Assembly: GCA_018658605.1 (NCBI GenBank)
Contig: JABHUV010000304.1
Location: 1 to 7,169 of the forward strand
From: Planctomycetaceae bacterium
Lineage (GTDB): Bacteria; Planctomycetota; Planctomycetia; Pirellulales; Pirellulaceae
Reading direction: 5' to 3'
Length of the DNA: 7,169 bases
Shown: piece by piece, positions 1 through 6,808 of the stretch
How the letters are laid out: each line of letters starts with the position of its first letter
Position numbering within the stretch: position 1 is the first letter of the stretch
Made by a program: the position numbers and the translations under genes
Notes under the pieces: model-generated
Database searches by the model: none
What the model was told of the DNA's origin: nothing
Seen by the model: only the letters and a program-made list of their open reading frames with translations

Positions 1-1359
1 CGCCTTGCAAGCCAAGGATTGCGACTCACCGACGGTCACTGCTCGGCAGCCACCTGTACTCCGTCCAGATTTTCCATGCTGACCGGTATTCACGGCTTTC
101 GGCGTAACGTTCGCATCCTCGCACCAAACGCCCCGCTGACCATCAAGCCAGACATGTACACGCTCCCCCAGTTATTCAAGGACGCCGGTTATCGCACTGC
201 TATTGTCGGGAAATGGCACCTCGGAATCGGTGACGGCGTGACTGCAGTAGACTGGAACGCTGACGTTAAACCAGGTCCACTAGAAGTAGGCTTTGATTAT
301 TCATTTTTGCTACCCTCGACCAATGACCGCGTGCCTTGCGTTTACCTCGAGAACCACCGAGTCGTGAATCTCGATCCCAGCGATCCTCTTTTTGTCGGCT
401 CCAAACCCGTAGGTGTCGTTGCGACCGAATACCCCGACGGCAAGAAAAACCCAGAATCCATGACTTATTACAAAAGCAGTCACGGTCACAACACATCCGT
501 CATCAATGGAATCGGACGTATTGGTCGTCAATTTGGTGGTAAATCCGCCCTCTGGAACGACGAAACGATGGCCGATACGTTCGTTGAGCAAGCAACCGAA
601 TACATCTCGAATCAAAAAAAGAATAAGCCTTTCTTTCTCTTCTTTTCGTCCCAAGATATCCACGTTCCACGAGCCCCGCACCCACGCTTTCGAGGTAAAT
701 CTAAACTTACGTATCGAGGCGACGCTATGGTCCAACTCGACTGGGCAACCGGCGAAATACTTGACGCCCTCGAAGCCAACGGTCTCGCCGAAAACACACT
801 CGTCATCTTCTCTAGCGACAATGGTCCCGTCTATGACGATGGCTATGATGATGGAACTACCGTGCTTACTTCTACTAAAGAAGTCGACCGCGGACATGAT
901 GCCTCCGGACCCTACCGAGGTGGTAAGTACCAAATCTACGAAGGCGGTACTCGAGTACCGTTCATCGTCAAATGGCCCGGCCGCATTGAGATCGGAACAT
1001 CCGGTGCAATGGTCAACCAAATCGACTTCATTGCATCCTTTGCCAGTCTGCTCAACATAGAACTCGACGACACCCAAGCACCAGACAGCCGCAATGTCCT
1101 TCCAGCGTTACTCGGGCAATCCAATTCTTCCTATTCCGTGATGCTCGAAGAAGCTAAACGGACCGTTGCCCTGCGAGACGGTCACTGGAAATATATTCCT
1201 ACACCAGCCAAGACAGGCGGACAATTGTACAACCTTGAGTTGGACCCAGGTGAGCAAACCAACGTCGTTGAGAAACATGCCGAGCGAGCCAAACAAATGA
1301 ACATGCACCTTGAGGAGCTTGTAGCCTCAAAACAAGGCGTTCGGTCGGCGACGAAATAA
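1..1359 (+). CDS. Formylglycine-dependent sulfatase (arylsulfatase family, S1 type), 5' end cut by window
   Basis: Hydrolyses sulfate esters, probably on a sulfated polysaccharide or its fragments, outside the cytoplasm. The reading frame is open from base 1 and 452 codons are visible. Numbering residues from base 1, Cys19 (bases 55-57) lies in ATCTPSRFSMLTG, a full match to sulfatase signature I, and is the residue converted to formylglycine. GYRTAIVGKWHLG (Lys71, His73) matches signature II. DIHVP (His221), SSDNGP (Asp273, Asn274) and GGKYQIYEGGTRVPF (Lys309) supply further catalytic and metal-binding positions. The C-terminal LYNLELDPGEQTNV is typical of the family. Missing upstream are the signal peptide and the first metal-binding Asp pair, probably 55-75 residues. 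A TTG at 19 is not the start, because signature I begins about a dozen residues later and the frame continues upstream. It converges on the large heme dehydrogenase with a 9-base gap. The exact substrate cannot be read from the sequence. Confidence 0.95.
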   Translation, partial: RLASQGLRLTDGHCSAATCTPSRFSMLTGIHGFRRNVRILAPNAPLTIKPDMYTLPQLFKDAGYRTAIVGKWHLGIGDGVTAVDWNADVKPGPLEVGFDYSFLLPSTNDRVPCVYLENHRVVNLDPSDPLFVGSKPVGVVATEYPDGKKNPESMTYYKSSHGHNTSVINGIGRIGRQFGGKSALWNDETMADTFVEQATEYISNQKKNKPFFLFFSSQDIHVPRAPHPRFRGKSKLTYRGDAMVQLDWATGEILDALEANGLAENTLVIFSSDNGPVYDDGYDDGTTVLTSTKEVDRGHDASGPYRGGKYQIYEGGTRVPFIVKWPGRIEIGTSGAMVNQIDFIASFASLLNIELDDTQAPDSRNVLPALLGQSNSSYSVMLEEAKRTVALRDGHWKYIPTPAKTGGQLYNLELDPGEQTNVVEKHAERAKQMNMHLEELVASKQGVRSATK

Positions 1360-1368
1360 CTCGCTTGG

Positions 1369-4300
1369 CTATTTCAGCGATTGCAAATACGCCACAAGGT
1401 CAGCTAACTGCTCAGGCGTCAGGTTATTCGCAAGCCCGACCGGCATCATCGAGCCTTGGGATTTCACTCGCTCGTCGATGTCCTTCCTGTCTAAAGTTAC
1501 CGGAACACCATTTGTTTGACGAATCTGCACCTCCGCCGCACTCTCACCCGTAACAAATCCACTGTAGACCTTACCCTGTACCGTCTGGAACAGATATGTA
1601 TCAAACCCCTGGGCGATCTTCGCGCTCGGCTTTACGACAGATTCCAACAACTCCGGTTTTTTGGAACGCTTTCCTATGTCAACCAAATGCGGTCCTTTGG
1701 GGACTTGTCCGTTAGCCGTCGTGTGACACGCCAAACAATTCTGTTTCTTAAACAATTCCGCCCCTCTGCCAACATCTCCTTTAAACTCCGTCGCTCGATA
1801 AATCACAATATCGGCGGCCAAATTGGCAATCAAATCAGGATTCGAATCATCCGCCTCGGCAATCACAATCGGAGCCATTGTCTCAGTTTTCACGGGCACC
1901 GCGGTAGCGACCTCCAGTCCTTGGATCGTCACTTTATGCCTCGCAAACTCCACTCCCGCCAATTTACGACTTTCCACGTCTATCTGCGGAATAAACTGTT
2001 TCAAAACAGCGGTGATCGTGTCACTTTCACTCCACTTCTGACGATCGTAATAAGGCCCAGTGCGATCGGGTCTGGTGCCCCACCAGTCCCCTTTGTACTC
2101 ACCTTCACGATAGTACAAGCGAATGAGGGTCGTAATAACATTTTGCCGAACCTCAGCACTACGAACTTCACTTAATTTTTTAACCAAACCGTTGACTGCA
2201 ACTGCATTATGCATGTACTTCAGCGCCCACAACGCTCCGTCGGAATAAGGGCCTTCAATTGCTTGCAAACAAGCTTCCACGCAACCACAGCGAACCAATG
2301 CGCGCACGGCAAGATGAGGTAACACTCTGCCGGGATCCGCTTGTTTGTATAATGGTGTTAACTCGGGAATTGGATAATGTTCGGAGCGATTTGTCAGTGT
2401 TAAGATTGCTTCCCCTGCCGCGGCATCACCAATACGTCCTAAGCTAATCAGTGCCTGTGCTTGTACTCGTGCGTCCTCGTGCTGCAGCATCTTCACAAAG
2501 GGCGCAATTTTCAACTCTGACAATTCGCCGAGGCGATCCGTCAAAGCTCGCATTACATTGACGGCAATGCTCGAATCATCCATCAACGACATGAGGTCGG
2601 TGGTACACGCTGCGCCCGCAAGCTGTTTAAGCGTATAAATAGCGGCCACACGACCAGCTGCGGAACTGCCTTGTTGTTTAATAGCCGAAAGCAAATCTGC
2701 GTAGCGCTGCTCTGTTAACCCTCGTCGCAAAATCTCTCGCTGTGCATGTATTTGATAGACGTGACTTGGAGCAAACAAATGCTGCAGTAACTGCCCGTCT
2801 GATTCCTCGGTCATAAAAGGAAACGGTTTCGGCACGAAACCCGTGGGAACGACTTGCGCTACAAACCCAACATCAGGACCCTCGTACGCAAATTTACCAT
2901 TCTTCCAACTCGCGACATACATTCTTCCACTACCGTCTACATCCAGATCCGTTGGCCGCGGGAGCTTCAGAAACACTTCTTGATGCGCATCATATGTAGG
3001 CCCGTTACCAGGTAAATTGTGTCTGTAGATCTCACTTCGTCCCCAGTCGCACGTATACAACGCATGACCGTACTGCTCTGGCCACCGCAGGTCATGTAAA
3101 AACATCGATCCACAACCTGAACCACCGCCGTAATCGGCCAACGGAGGCAAGCCTTCCTCAGTAAAATTCAAATACAGTGACGGGTATCCGTAATCGCCCG
3201 ATTGATAGATGTGGCTCAGTCGAATATCCCAACCGCCACCGTCATTGGTATTGTCGCGGGTAAATATATTCATCAGCGGGTCAATACTGACATCCAGAAT
3301 ATTGCGTTGTCCCCAGTTATAGACTTCCATGTCTGTACCATCGGGTCGGACTCGCAAAATCCCCCCTCCACGTTTAGTAAGCTTTCGGCCATCAGTGCCG
3401 GTAGCATTCACGAACCCAAAGTCACCGACGGCAATGTACAGCCAGCCATCAATCCCCATCCGGATACCATTGGTAGTGTGATCTGCGCCTCGCACATTCA
3501 ACTGATTGGTCGTAATCCCCGTAATTAAGGTTTCCTGCTCATCGGCAGTACCGTTGCCATCCACGTCATGAAAAACACTTAACAGCGGGGGATGTAACAC
3601 CCACAACGATCCGTTATCGAAAAACAACCCTCGCGGATGATCCATTTTCGCAAATTCGTTTATCTGATCAGCACGCCCGTCTCCATCGACATCGATACAC
3701 CGCAACACTTTACCTTGCCCTGGTTCTTTGCCCAGAGATCCCTGCGGGTCCACACCGACAAACAATTCACCGGTTGGCGCAGCGGCAATACAAACGGGAT
3801 AACTAACTTCCGGTGGATTGCCAAACATCGTAACGTCAAATCCTGCTGGAGCCGTTACGTCACCGGTCGTCGAATTAGTCGGATTTGTCGCTGCCGAGGC
3901 CTTAGGAAGCGGCGGTAGGTCCGGACTCTCATACGCCTCAAACTCCCAGAGGCTCGCCCAATAGCTTGGCGTCGAATTAACAAAAGTGACTTTCAAGTAT
4001 TTTGTGTCCACTGCATCCACGACGTGAGGGGTGACGCGACCCTTTTTAGTGTTCTTAGATTGGTCGACAATCACATTCCAGTTTTCGCCGTCTTTAGAAG
4101 CCGAAACTTTATATCGATAAACCGCATTGTCTTTTTCCCAATGTATCCTCAGCGACCGTATGTGTTTCGCATCCGCCAATTCCACTTGCCACGAATCACC
4201 ATTGCCGACGTCTTTACTACACCAACGAGTTGATAAGTCGCCATCATTTCCGTATTTGACAAGATTTTTGTTACTAGTCTGTTCACTATCAGCTTTCGCG

Positions 4301-5220
4301 GGCCTCTTCAGTGCCAAGTTTCCCGGCCCACAGCAACTCACGGGTAAGCGGTTGGTGATGGTCGTGTTAGCACTTTTCGGTGCGATTTGAACATCAATCA
4401 ATTTCTTTATTTCGGCATCCACTTCGGGATTTGTTTTCTTGAAGTGTTTCGCAGGATCTAAATCAACGGACCATAAAATTCCTCGAGTCAGCATATCTAA
4501 CCACGCCGGTTCCGCCATGGTTTCGTTGTAGTGACCTATCGTGGTTGCGAAAACATTTCCTTTACCGTATTTATTGGTCCAAATGCAAACTTGAGGTTCA
4601 CCGTCAGGTTGACGTTTTGCTTGGCCCAAAACCGTTGCTGTGTCAAACAGCTTGATTGAATAATACAATTCACCCTTGGGCGCTATGAACATATCGCCAA
4701 ATCCTTGCATCGCAGGATGGTCCGGTTTTACGTTATCCACTTGATAGGAATAATGCGCACCATGCCGTGGTGATTGCATGCCGACGAATTCAAACCACTT
4801 GTCATCGCCAGTGCGATAGGAATGCATTGCACAATGAATAAGGATCGCCGGTAGACCTTCCCGATGGGGACGGACAATATTCTCGACCCAATCCTTGTCT
4901 GGGACATTAGAGAAACATTCATTATGCACCACTACGTCAAATCCATCCGACCAATTTTTGTCACGATATAGTGGGATCTTCGAATTCGTCGTCGTACCAC
5001 CTTGTTGCACGATTGTCCAAATCACACTGGCGCGAGCGGACACGCCTTTGGCAATAATTTGCTTTTGTCGAGTGTAATCGTGGCAACATCCGCCACAGAC
5101 CAATAAAGCGCGAATCGGACGTTGGGGCGTACCCAGTTTCGTTTTGGGCTCCGCAGCCTTTGCAGATTGTGAGGTCAATGAAAATAGAATAACTAACAGA
5201 ACAGTCAAAACGTTTCGCAT
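1369..5220 (-). CDS. Secreted multidomain heme dehydrogenase: ThuA, discoidin, beta-propeller, HEAT-like repeats, cytochrome c (PVC type)
   Basis: Predicted 1283-residue exported oxidoreductase. Residues 1-22 form a signal peptide (hydrophobic VLTVLLVILFSL, then QSAKA before AEP). Residues 36-251 are ThuA-like (CGGCCHDY at 42-49; GHYNETMAEPAW at 229-240). Residues 299-431 resemble an F5/8 type C carbohydrate-binding domain (NLALKRPA, DGDLSTRW, WASLWEFEAYES). Residues 456-795 resemble the Pirellula/Verrucomicrobium putative membrane-bound dehydrogenase domain, an NHL/sorbosone-dehydrogenase-like propeller, with DxDxDG-type calcium-like loops at 510-515, 552-557 and 758-763. Residues 810-1040 are alpha-helical HEAT-like repeats. 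Residues 1145-1283 are the PVC-type heme domain, with CLACH at 1162-1166 (bases 1723-1737) and a likely axial Met in SMMP at 1257-1260. I chose ATG at 5220 over GTG at 5235, which lies inside the ribosome-binding site. Substrate is unknown; sugar or alcohol oxidation is inferred from family only. Confidence 0.93.
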   Translation of the reverse strand: MRNVLTVLLVILFSLTSQSAKAAEPKTKLGTPQRPIRALLVCGGCCHDYTRQKQIIAKGVSARASVIWTIVQQGGTTTNSKIPLYRDKNWSDGFDVVVHNECFSNVPDKDWVENIVRPHREGLPAILIHCAMHSYRTGDDKWFEFVGMQSPRHGAHYSYQVDNVKPDHPAMQGFGDMFIAPKGELYYSIKLFDTATVLGQAKRQPDGEPQVCIWTNKYGKGNVFATTIGHYNETMAEPAWLDMLTRGILWSVDLDPAKHFKKTNPEVDAEIKKLIDVQIAPKSANTTITNRLPVSCCGPGNLALKRPAKADSEQTSNKNLVKYGNDGDLSTRWCSKDVGNGDSWQVELADAKHIRSLRIHWEKDNAVYRYKVSASKDGENWNVIVDQSKNTKKGRVTPHVVDAVDTKYLKVTFVNSTPSYWASLWEFEAYESPDLPPLPKASAATNPTNSTTGDVTAPAGFDVTMFGNPPEVSYPVCIAAAPTGELFVGVDPQGSLGKEPGQGKVLRCIDVDGDGRADQINEFAKMDHPRGLFFDNGSLWVLHPPLLSVFHDVDGNGTADEQETLITGITTNQLNVRGADHTTNGIRMGIDGWLYIAVGDFGFVNATGTDGRKLTKRGGGILRVRPDGTDMEVYNWGQRNILDVSIDPLMNIFTRDNTNDGGGWDIRLSHIYQSGDYGYPSLYLNFTEEGLPPLADYGGGSGCGSMFLHDLRWPEQYGHALYTCDWGRSEIYRHNLPGNGPTYDAHQEVFLKLPRPTDLDVDGSGRMYVASWKNGKFAYEGPDVGFVAQVVPTGFVPKPFPFMTEESDGQLLQHLFAPSHVYQIHAQREILRRGLTEQRYADLLSAIKQQGSSAAGRVAAIYTLKQLAGAACTTDLMSLMDDSSIAVNVMRALTDRLGELSELKIAPFVKMLQHEDARVQAQALISLGRIGDAAAGEAILTLTNRSEHYPIPELTPLYKQADPGRVLPHLAVRALVRCGCVEACLQAIEGPYSDGALWALKYMHNAVAVNGLVKKLSEVRSAEVRQNVITTLIRLYYREGEYKGDWWGTRPDRTGPYYDRQKWSESDTITAVLKQFIPQIDVESRKLAGVEFARHKVTIQGLEVATAVPVKTETMAPIVIAEADDSNPDLIANLAADIVIYRATEFKGDVGRGAELFKKQNCLACHTTANGQVPKGPHLVDIGKRSKKPELLESVVKPSAKIAQGFDTYLFQTVQGKVYSGFVTGESAAEVQIRQTNGVPVTLDRKDIDERVKSQGSMMPVGLANNLTPEQLADLVAYLQSLK

Positions 5221-5230
5221 GGAAGAAATT

Positions 5231-5237
5231 CTCACCT
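5231..5237 (-). promoter_or_regulatory. Ribosome-binding site that decides the start of the heme dehydrogenase
   Basis: On the minus strand AGGTGAG lies 10 bases before the ATG at 5220-5218. It matches the AGGTGA part of the canonical anti-16S sequence. The upstream in-frame GTG (5235-5233) is embedded in this motif and has no Shine-Dalgarno of its own, so the ATG five codons later is preferred. That start also places positive charge directly before the hydrophobic core of the signal peptide. The spacing is slightly long. Confidence 0.6.
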
Positions 5238-5287
5238 AAAATTTATTATTGCTACACAAGTTCTTACATGAATCGTAACACATCGAG

Positions 5288-5297
5288 CGAGGCCTCG
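5288..5297. repeat. Perfect 10-bp palindrome CGAGGCCTCG in a divergent control region
   Basis: CGAGGCCTCG is its own reverse complement; the flanking bases do not extend it. It sits about 68 bases upstream of the heme dehydrogenase ATG and about 55 bases upstream of the -10 box of the SDR gene. On the minus strand a TTGACG lies just upstream and a TGTTACGAT (weak extended -10) just downstream, but they are about 24 bases apart, too far for a standard pair. It could be an operator half or whole site, or chance; a 10-bp palindrome alone is weak evidence. Confidence 0.3.
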
Positions 5298-5351
5298 TGA
5301 ACGTCAAAGCATAGATGATTACTTGCTGCCAAACGTCTGTTAGAATGACCC

Positions 5352-5360
5352 TGATATAAT
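5352..5360 (+). promoter_or_regulatory. Extended -10 promoter for the SDR gene
   Basis: TGATATAAT is a perfect match to the extended -10 consensus TGnTATAAT of housekeeping sigma factors. No good -35 box is seen at 16-18 bases upstream (the sequence there is AACGTC), which is common where an extended -10 is present. Transcription would start near 5367 and give a leader of about 45 bases before the ATG at 5413. No clear Shine-Dalgarno precedes that ATG. Confidence 0.6.
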
Positions 5361-5412
5361 TACTCCATTTTCTCACTTTGTCATAACAATTTCCTCCACG
5401 ACTTAAATCAAT

Positions 5413-6354
5413 ATGACCAAACTGAAAGTACTCGTAACTGGCGGTTCCGGCATCGTCGGCCATTACGTTATTGATGAACTCTACAAACAGGGACACACGG
5501 TCCTCAATGCTGACAAGATCCGACTTACCGGCGACTTGAAGCACAGCGGCACCACGGGCCGATACGCCAGCGCCTCTGCGGCTATTGCCCTGCGTGACAA
5601 TTGGCCTCGTATCCCGGAATTCGTTGAAGTGGACGTTACGGATTACGGACAAGTAATCTCGGCGATGAACGATTGCGATTCAGTAATAGCGTTAGCCTCG
5701 CGCCCGAGCGCCAGTTACTACGTGGAGGAGGACGTCGTACGCACTAACACAATGTCTATGTGGAATGTGTGCCGAGCGGCCGAACAATTAAAGATCAACC
5801 GACTCGTCTTAGGTTCGTCGTATAACGCTATCGGAGCGATGGGCAACGCTCAGCGATGGGAAGCGAATCAAGTTAATCCCCCAGACTACTTTCCACTGGA
5901 CCAACATTCGAGTACCTGTGCCGAAGACCCGTACTCGATTTCCAAATGGCTTGGCGAACATATCGGTGACGCATTCGCTCGTCGCAACCCCCAAATGGCT
6001 TTAGCGAGCATGCGATTTAATGGCATGTGGGATGACCGATATTTTAACCAACTTCGCGACAATCCTATCTCGGATCCGTGGACTCGTTGCCAGGGATTCT
6101 GGACCTACGTACATATACGTGACGCTGCCCGAGCGTGCGTCGTAGCGATCACCAATCGCGACTGGTTGGGCCACCATCGCTTTTTTCTAAACGCGCAAGA
6201 TACGATGCTCTCAATCCCCACGATGGAAGCACTGGCAACCGTCTATCCTGATGTGCCGCTAAAGACCGAACTGCCAGAATTCACCTCACCAATTTCAACC
6301 CAGCACGTAACCGACATTATCGGGTGGCAACCTGAGTATTCGTGGCGACAATAA
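5413..6354 (+). CDS. NAD(P)-dependent epimerase/dehydratase (extended SDR family)
   Basis: A 313-residue cytoplasmic enzyme with a Rossmann fold. The N terminus carries the dinucleotide site VTGGSGIVG (residues 8-16), with Asp34 at the end of strand 2 as the likely ribose contact, which favours NAD. VDVTD (73-77) is the usual third-strand motif. The catalytic set is Ser135/Ser136 in LGSSYNAIG, and Tyr174 and Lys178 in YSISK. TYVHIRDAARACVVAI (231-246) is the common substrate-side motif of nucleotide-sugar epimerases and dehydratases. Length is normal for the family. The stretch between strands 2 and 3 (about 35-70) is longer than usual and rich in Gly, Ala and Ser. The gene is preceded by an extended -10 promoter, has no obvious ribosome-binding site, and stands alone between opposite-strand genes. 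The substrate (nucleotide sugar, free sugar acid, or other) cannot be told from these motifs. Confidence 0.92.
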   Translation: MTKLKVLVTGGSGIVGHYVIDELYKQGHTVLNADKIRLTGDLKHSGTTGRYASASAAIALRDNWPRIPEFVEVDVTDYGQVISAMNDCDSVIALASRPSASYYVEEDVVRTNTMSMWNVCRAAEQLKINRLVLGSSYNAIGAMGNAQRWEANQVNPPDYFPLDQHSSTCAEDPYSISKWLGEHIGDAFARRNPQMALASMRFNGMWDDRYFNQLRDNPISDPWTRCQGFWTYVHIRDAARACVVAITNRDWLGHHRFFLNAQDTMLSIPTMEALATVYPDVPLKTELPEFTSPISTQHVTDIIGWQPEYSWRQ

Positions 6355-6368
6355 CGCCCTGCCTCTTA

Positions 6369-6545
6369 TTAAGCACGCAACTTTGCGAGCTTTTCGATCT
6401 GTGTGAGCATTAGCTTGCGATGAGTTAAAATCGAATTCTCATACTGCTCGACAATCGCATGCAAACGTGTATTTTCGTCCCGCAAACTTCCGTTTGCTTC
6501 GGGGTCCTCGCCGCATTCAGCGCATGGTTGTGGTGTGTCGTTCAT
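6369..6545 (-). CDS. Small hypothetical protein, 58 residues, CxxC pair and helical tail
   Basis: I do not recognise the family with certainty. The minus-strand frame runs from ATG (6545-6543) to TAA (6371-6369). The N terminus MNDTPQPCAECGEDPEANG holds one CxxC (Cys8, Cys11), like half of a zinc ribbon or a redox pair. From about residue 20 to the end the sequence is charged and free of Pro and Gly, with hydrophobic residues at heptad-like steps (Leu21, Leu28, Tyr35; Ile39, Met46, Leu53), so a coiled coil or amphipathic helix is likely. There is no signal peptide. An in-frame TGA lies 14 codons upstream and no other start lies between. A weak GGAAG sits about 11 bases before the ATG. It converges on the SDR gene with a 14-base gap. 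With a single CxxC, metal binding would need a dimer. It is supported by composition and tight packing, but is short enough to be chance. Confidence 0.6.
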   Translation of the reverse strand: MNDTPQPCAECGEDPEANGSLRDENTRLHAIVEQYENSILTHRKLMLTQIEKLAKLRA

Positions 6546-6808
6546 AGTTGGATTTTCTTCCCAAAGTTCCTGCGGTCGTGTTGCTCACGCATGTTCCATA
6601 TGATTCAAATGTATACAGTAAGGTGTTCCGACCCTACCCATGTATTTAGTGTAACATAAATAGCGGAAACAGTGCCAAAGACGCAGGTTACAAATTCCAA
6701 GCAACTAGGCGACTTTTAATTCTCCTTCAGTAATCTATCAAGGCCGCCGCCTCTACGATAAAATGTAGTACGGACAAACGACACGAAACAACATTAGGAA
6801 TTAATCAC
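6546..6808. other. Intergenic control region between divergent genes
   Basis: These 263 bases separate the starts of the small CxxC protein (minus) and the NIPSNAP gene (plus), so promoters for both should lie here. On the plus strand TACGAT (6754-6759) resembles a -10 box at 4 of 6 positions but lacks a partner -35 at normal spacing. I see no convincing terminator, RNA gene or long repeat. Open frames across it have no recognisable protein content. Confidence 0.5.
6796..6799 (+). promoter_or_regulatory. Ribosome-binding site of the NIPSNAP gene
   Basis: AGGA lies 9 bases before the ATG at 6809, a normal distance. It supports this start over the in-frame Met codon 16, which would cut the signal peptide in half. 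Confidence 0.6.

Noticed and set aside
19..21. TTG as start codon of the sulfatase
   Set aside because: The frame continues to the window edge, and the family needs an upstream signal peptide and metal-binding Asp pair.
506..1060. 184-residue plus-strand frame inside the sulfatase
   Set aside because: Its translation is Ser/Pro/Thr-rich and low in information; the in-phase sulfatase motifs show which frame is coding.
310..1077. Long open frame on the minus strand within the sulfatase
   Set aside because: It is antisense to catalytic motifs of a clear sulfatase, has no recognisable domain, and arises from the codon bias of the real gene.
1353..1375. Bidirectional terminator between the convergent genes
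   Set aside because: The stem is only 6 AT-rich base pairs with an 11-base loop and no U-tract.
1516..2175. 219-residue plus-strand frame opposite the heme domain
   Set aside because: It is antisense to the CxxCH domain and HEAT-like repeats, with no domain or start signal of its own.
5236..5652. 138-residue minus-strand frame reaching upstream of the heme dehydrogenase
   Set aside because: It crosses the SDR start and the control region, is antisense to the SDR dinucleotide site, and its translation resembles no family.
6344..6358. Terminator hairpin after the SDR gene (GGCG/CGCC)
   Set aside because: A 4-bp stem without a following T-run is too weak to call.
6459..6659. 66-residue plus-strand frame opposite the small CxxC protein
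   Set aside because: It is rich in Cys, Phe and Trp with no helical pattern or start signal. The opposite frame has better composition and placement.
6686..6705. T-loop-like GGTTACAAATTCC suggesting a tRNA
   Set aside because: It deviates from the T-loop consensus, and I find no acceptor or anticodon stems around it.
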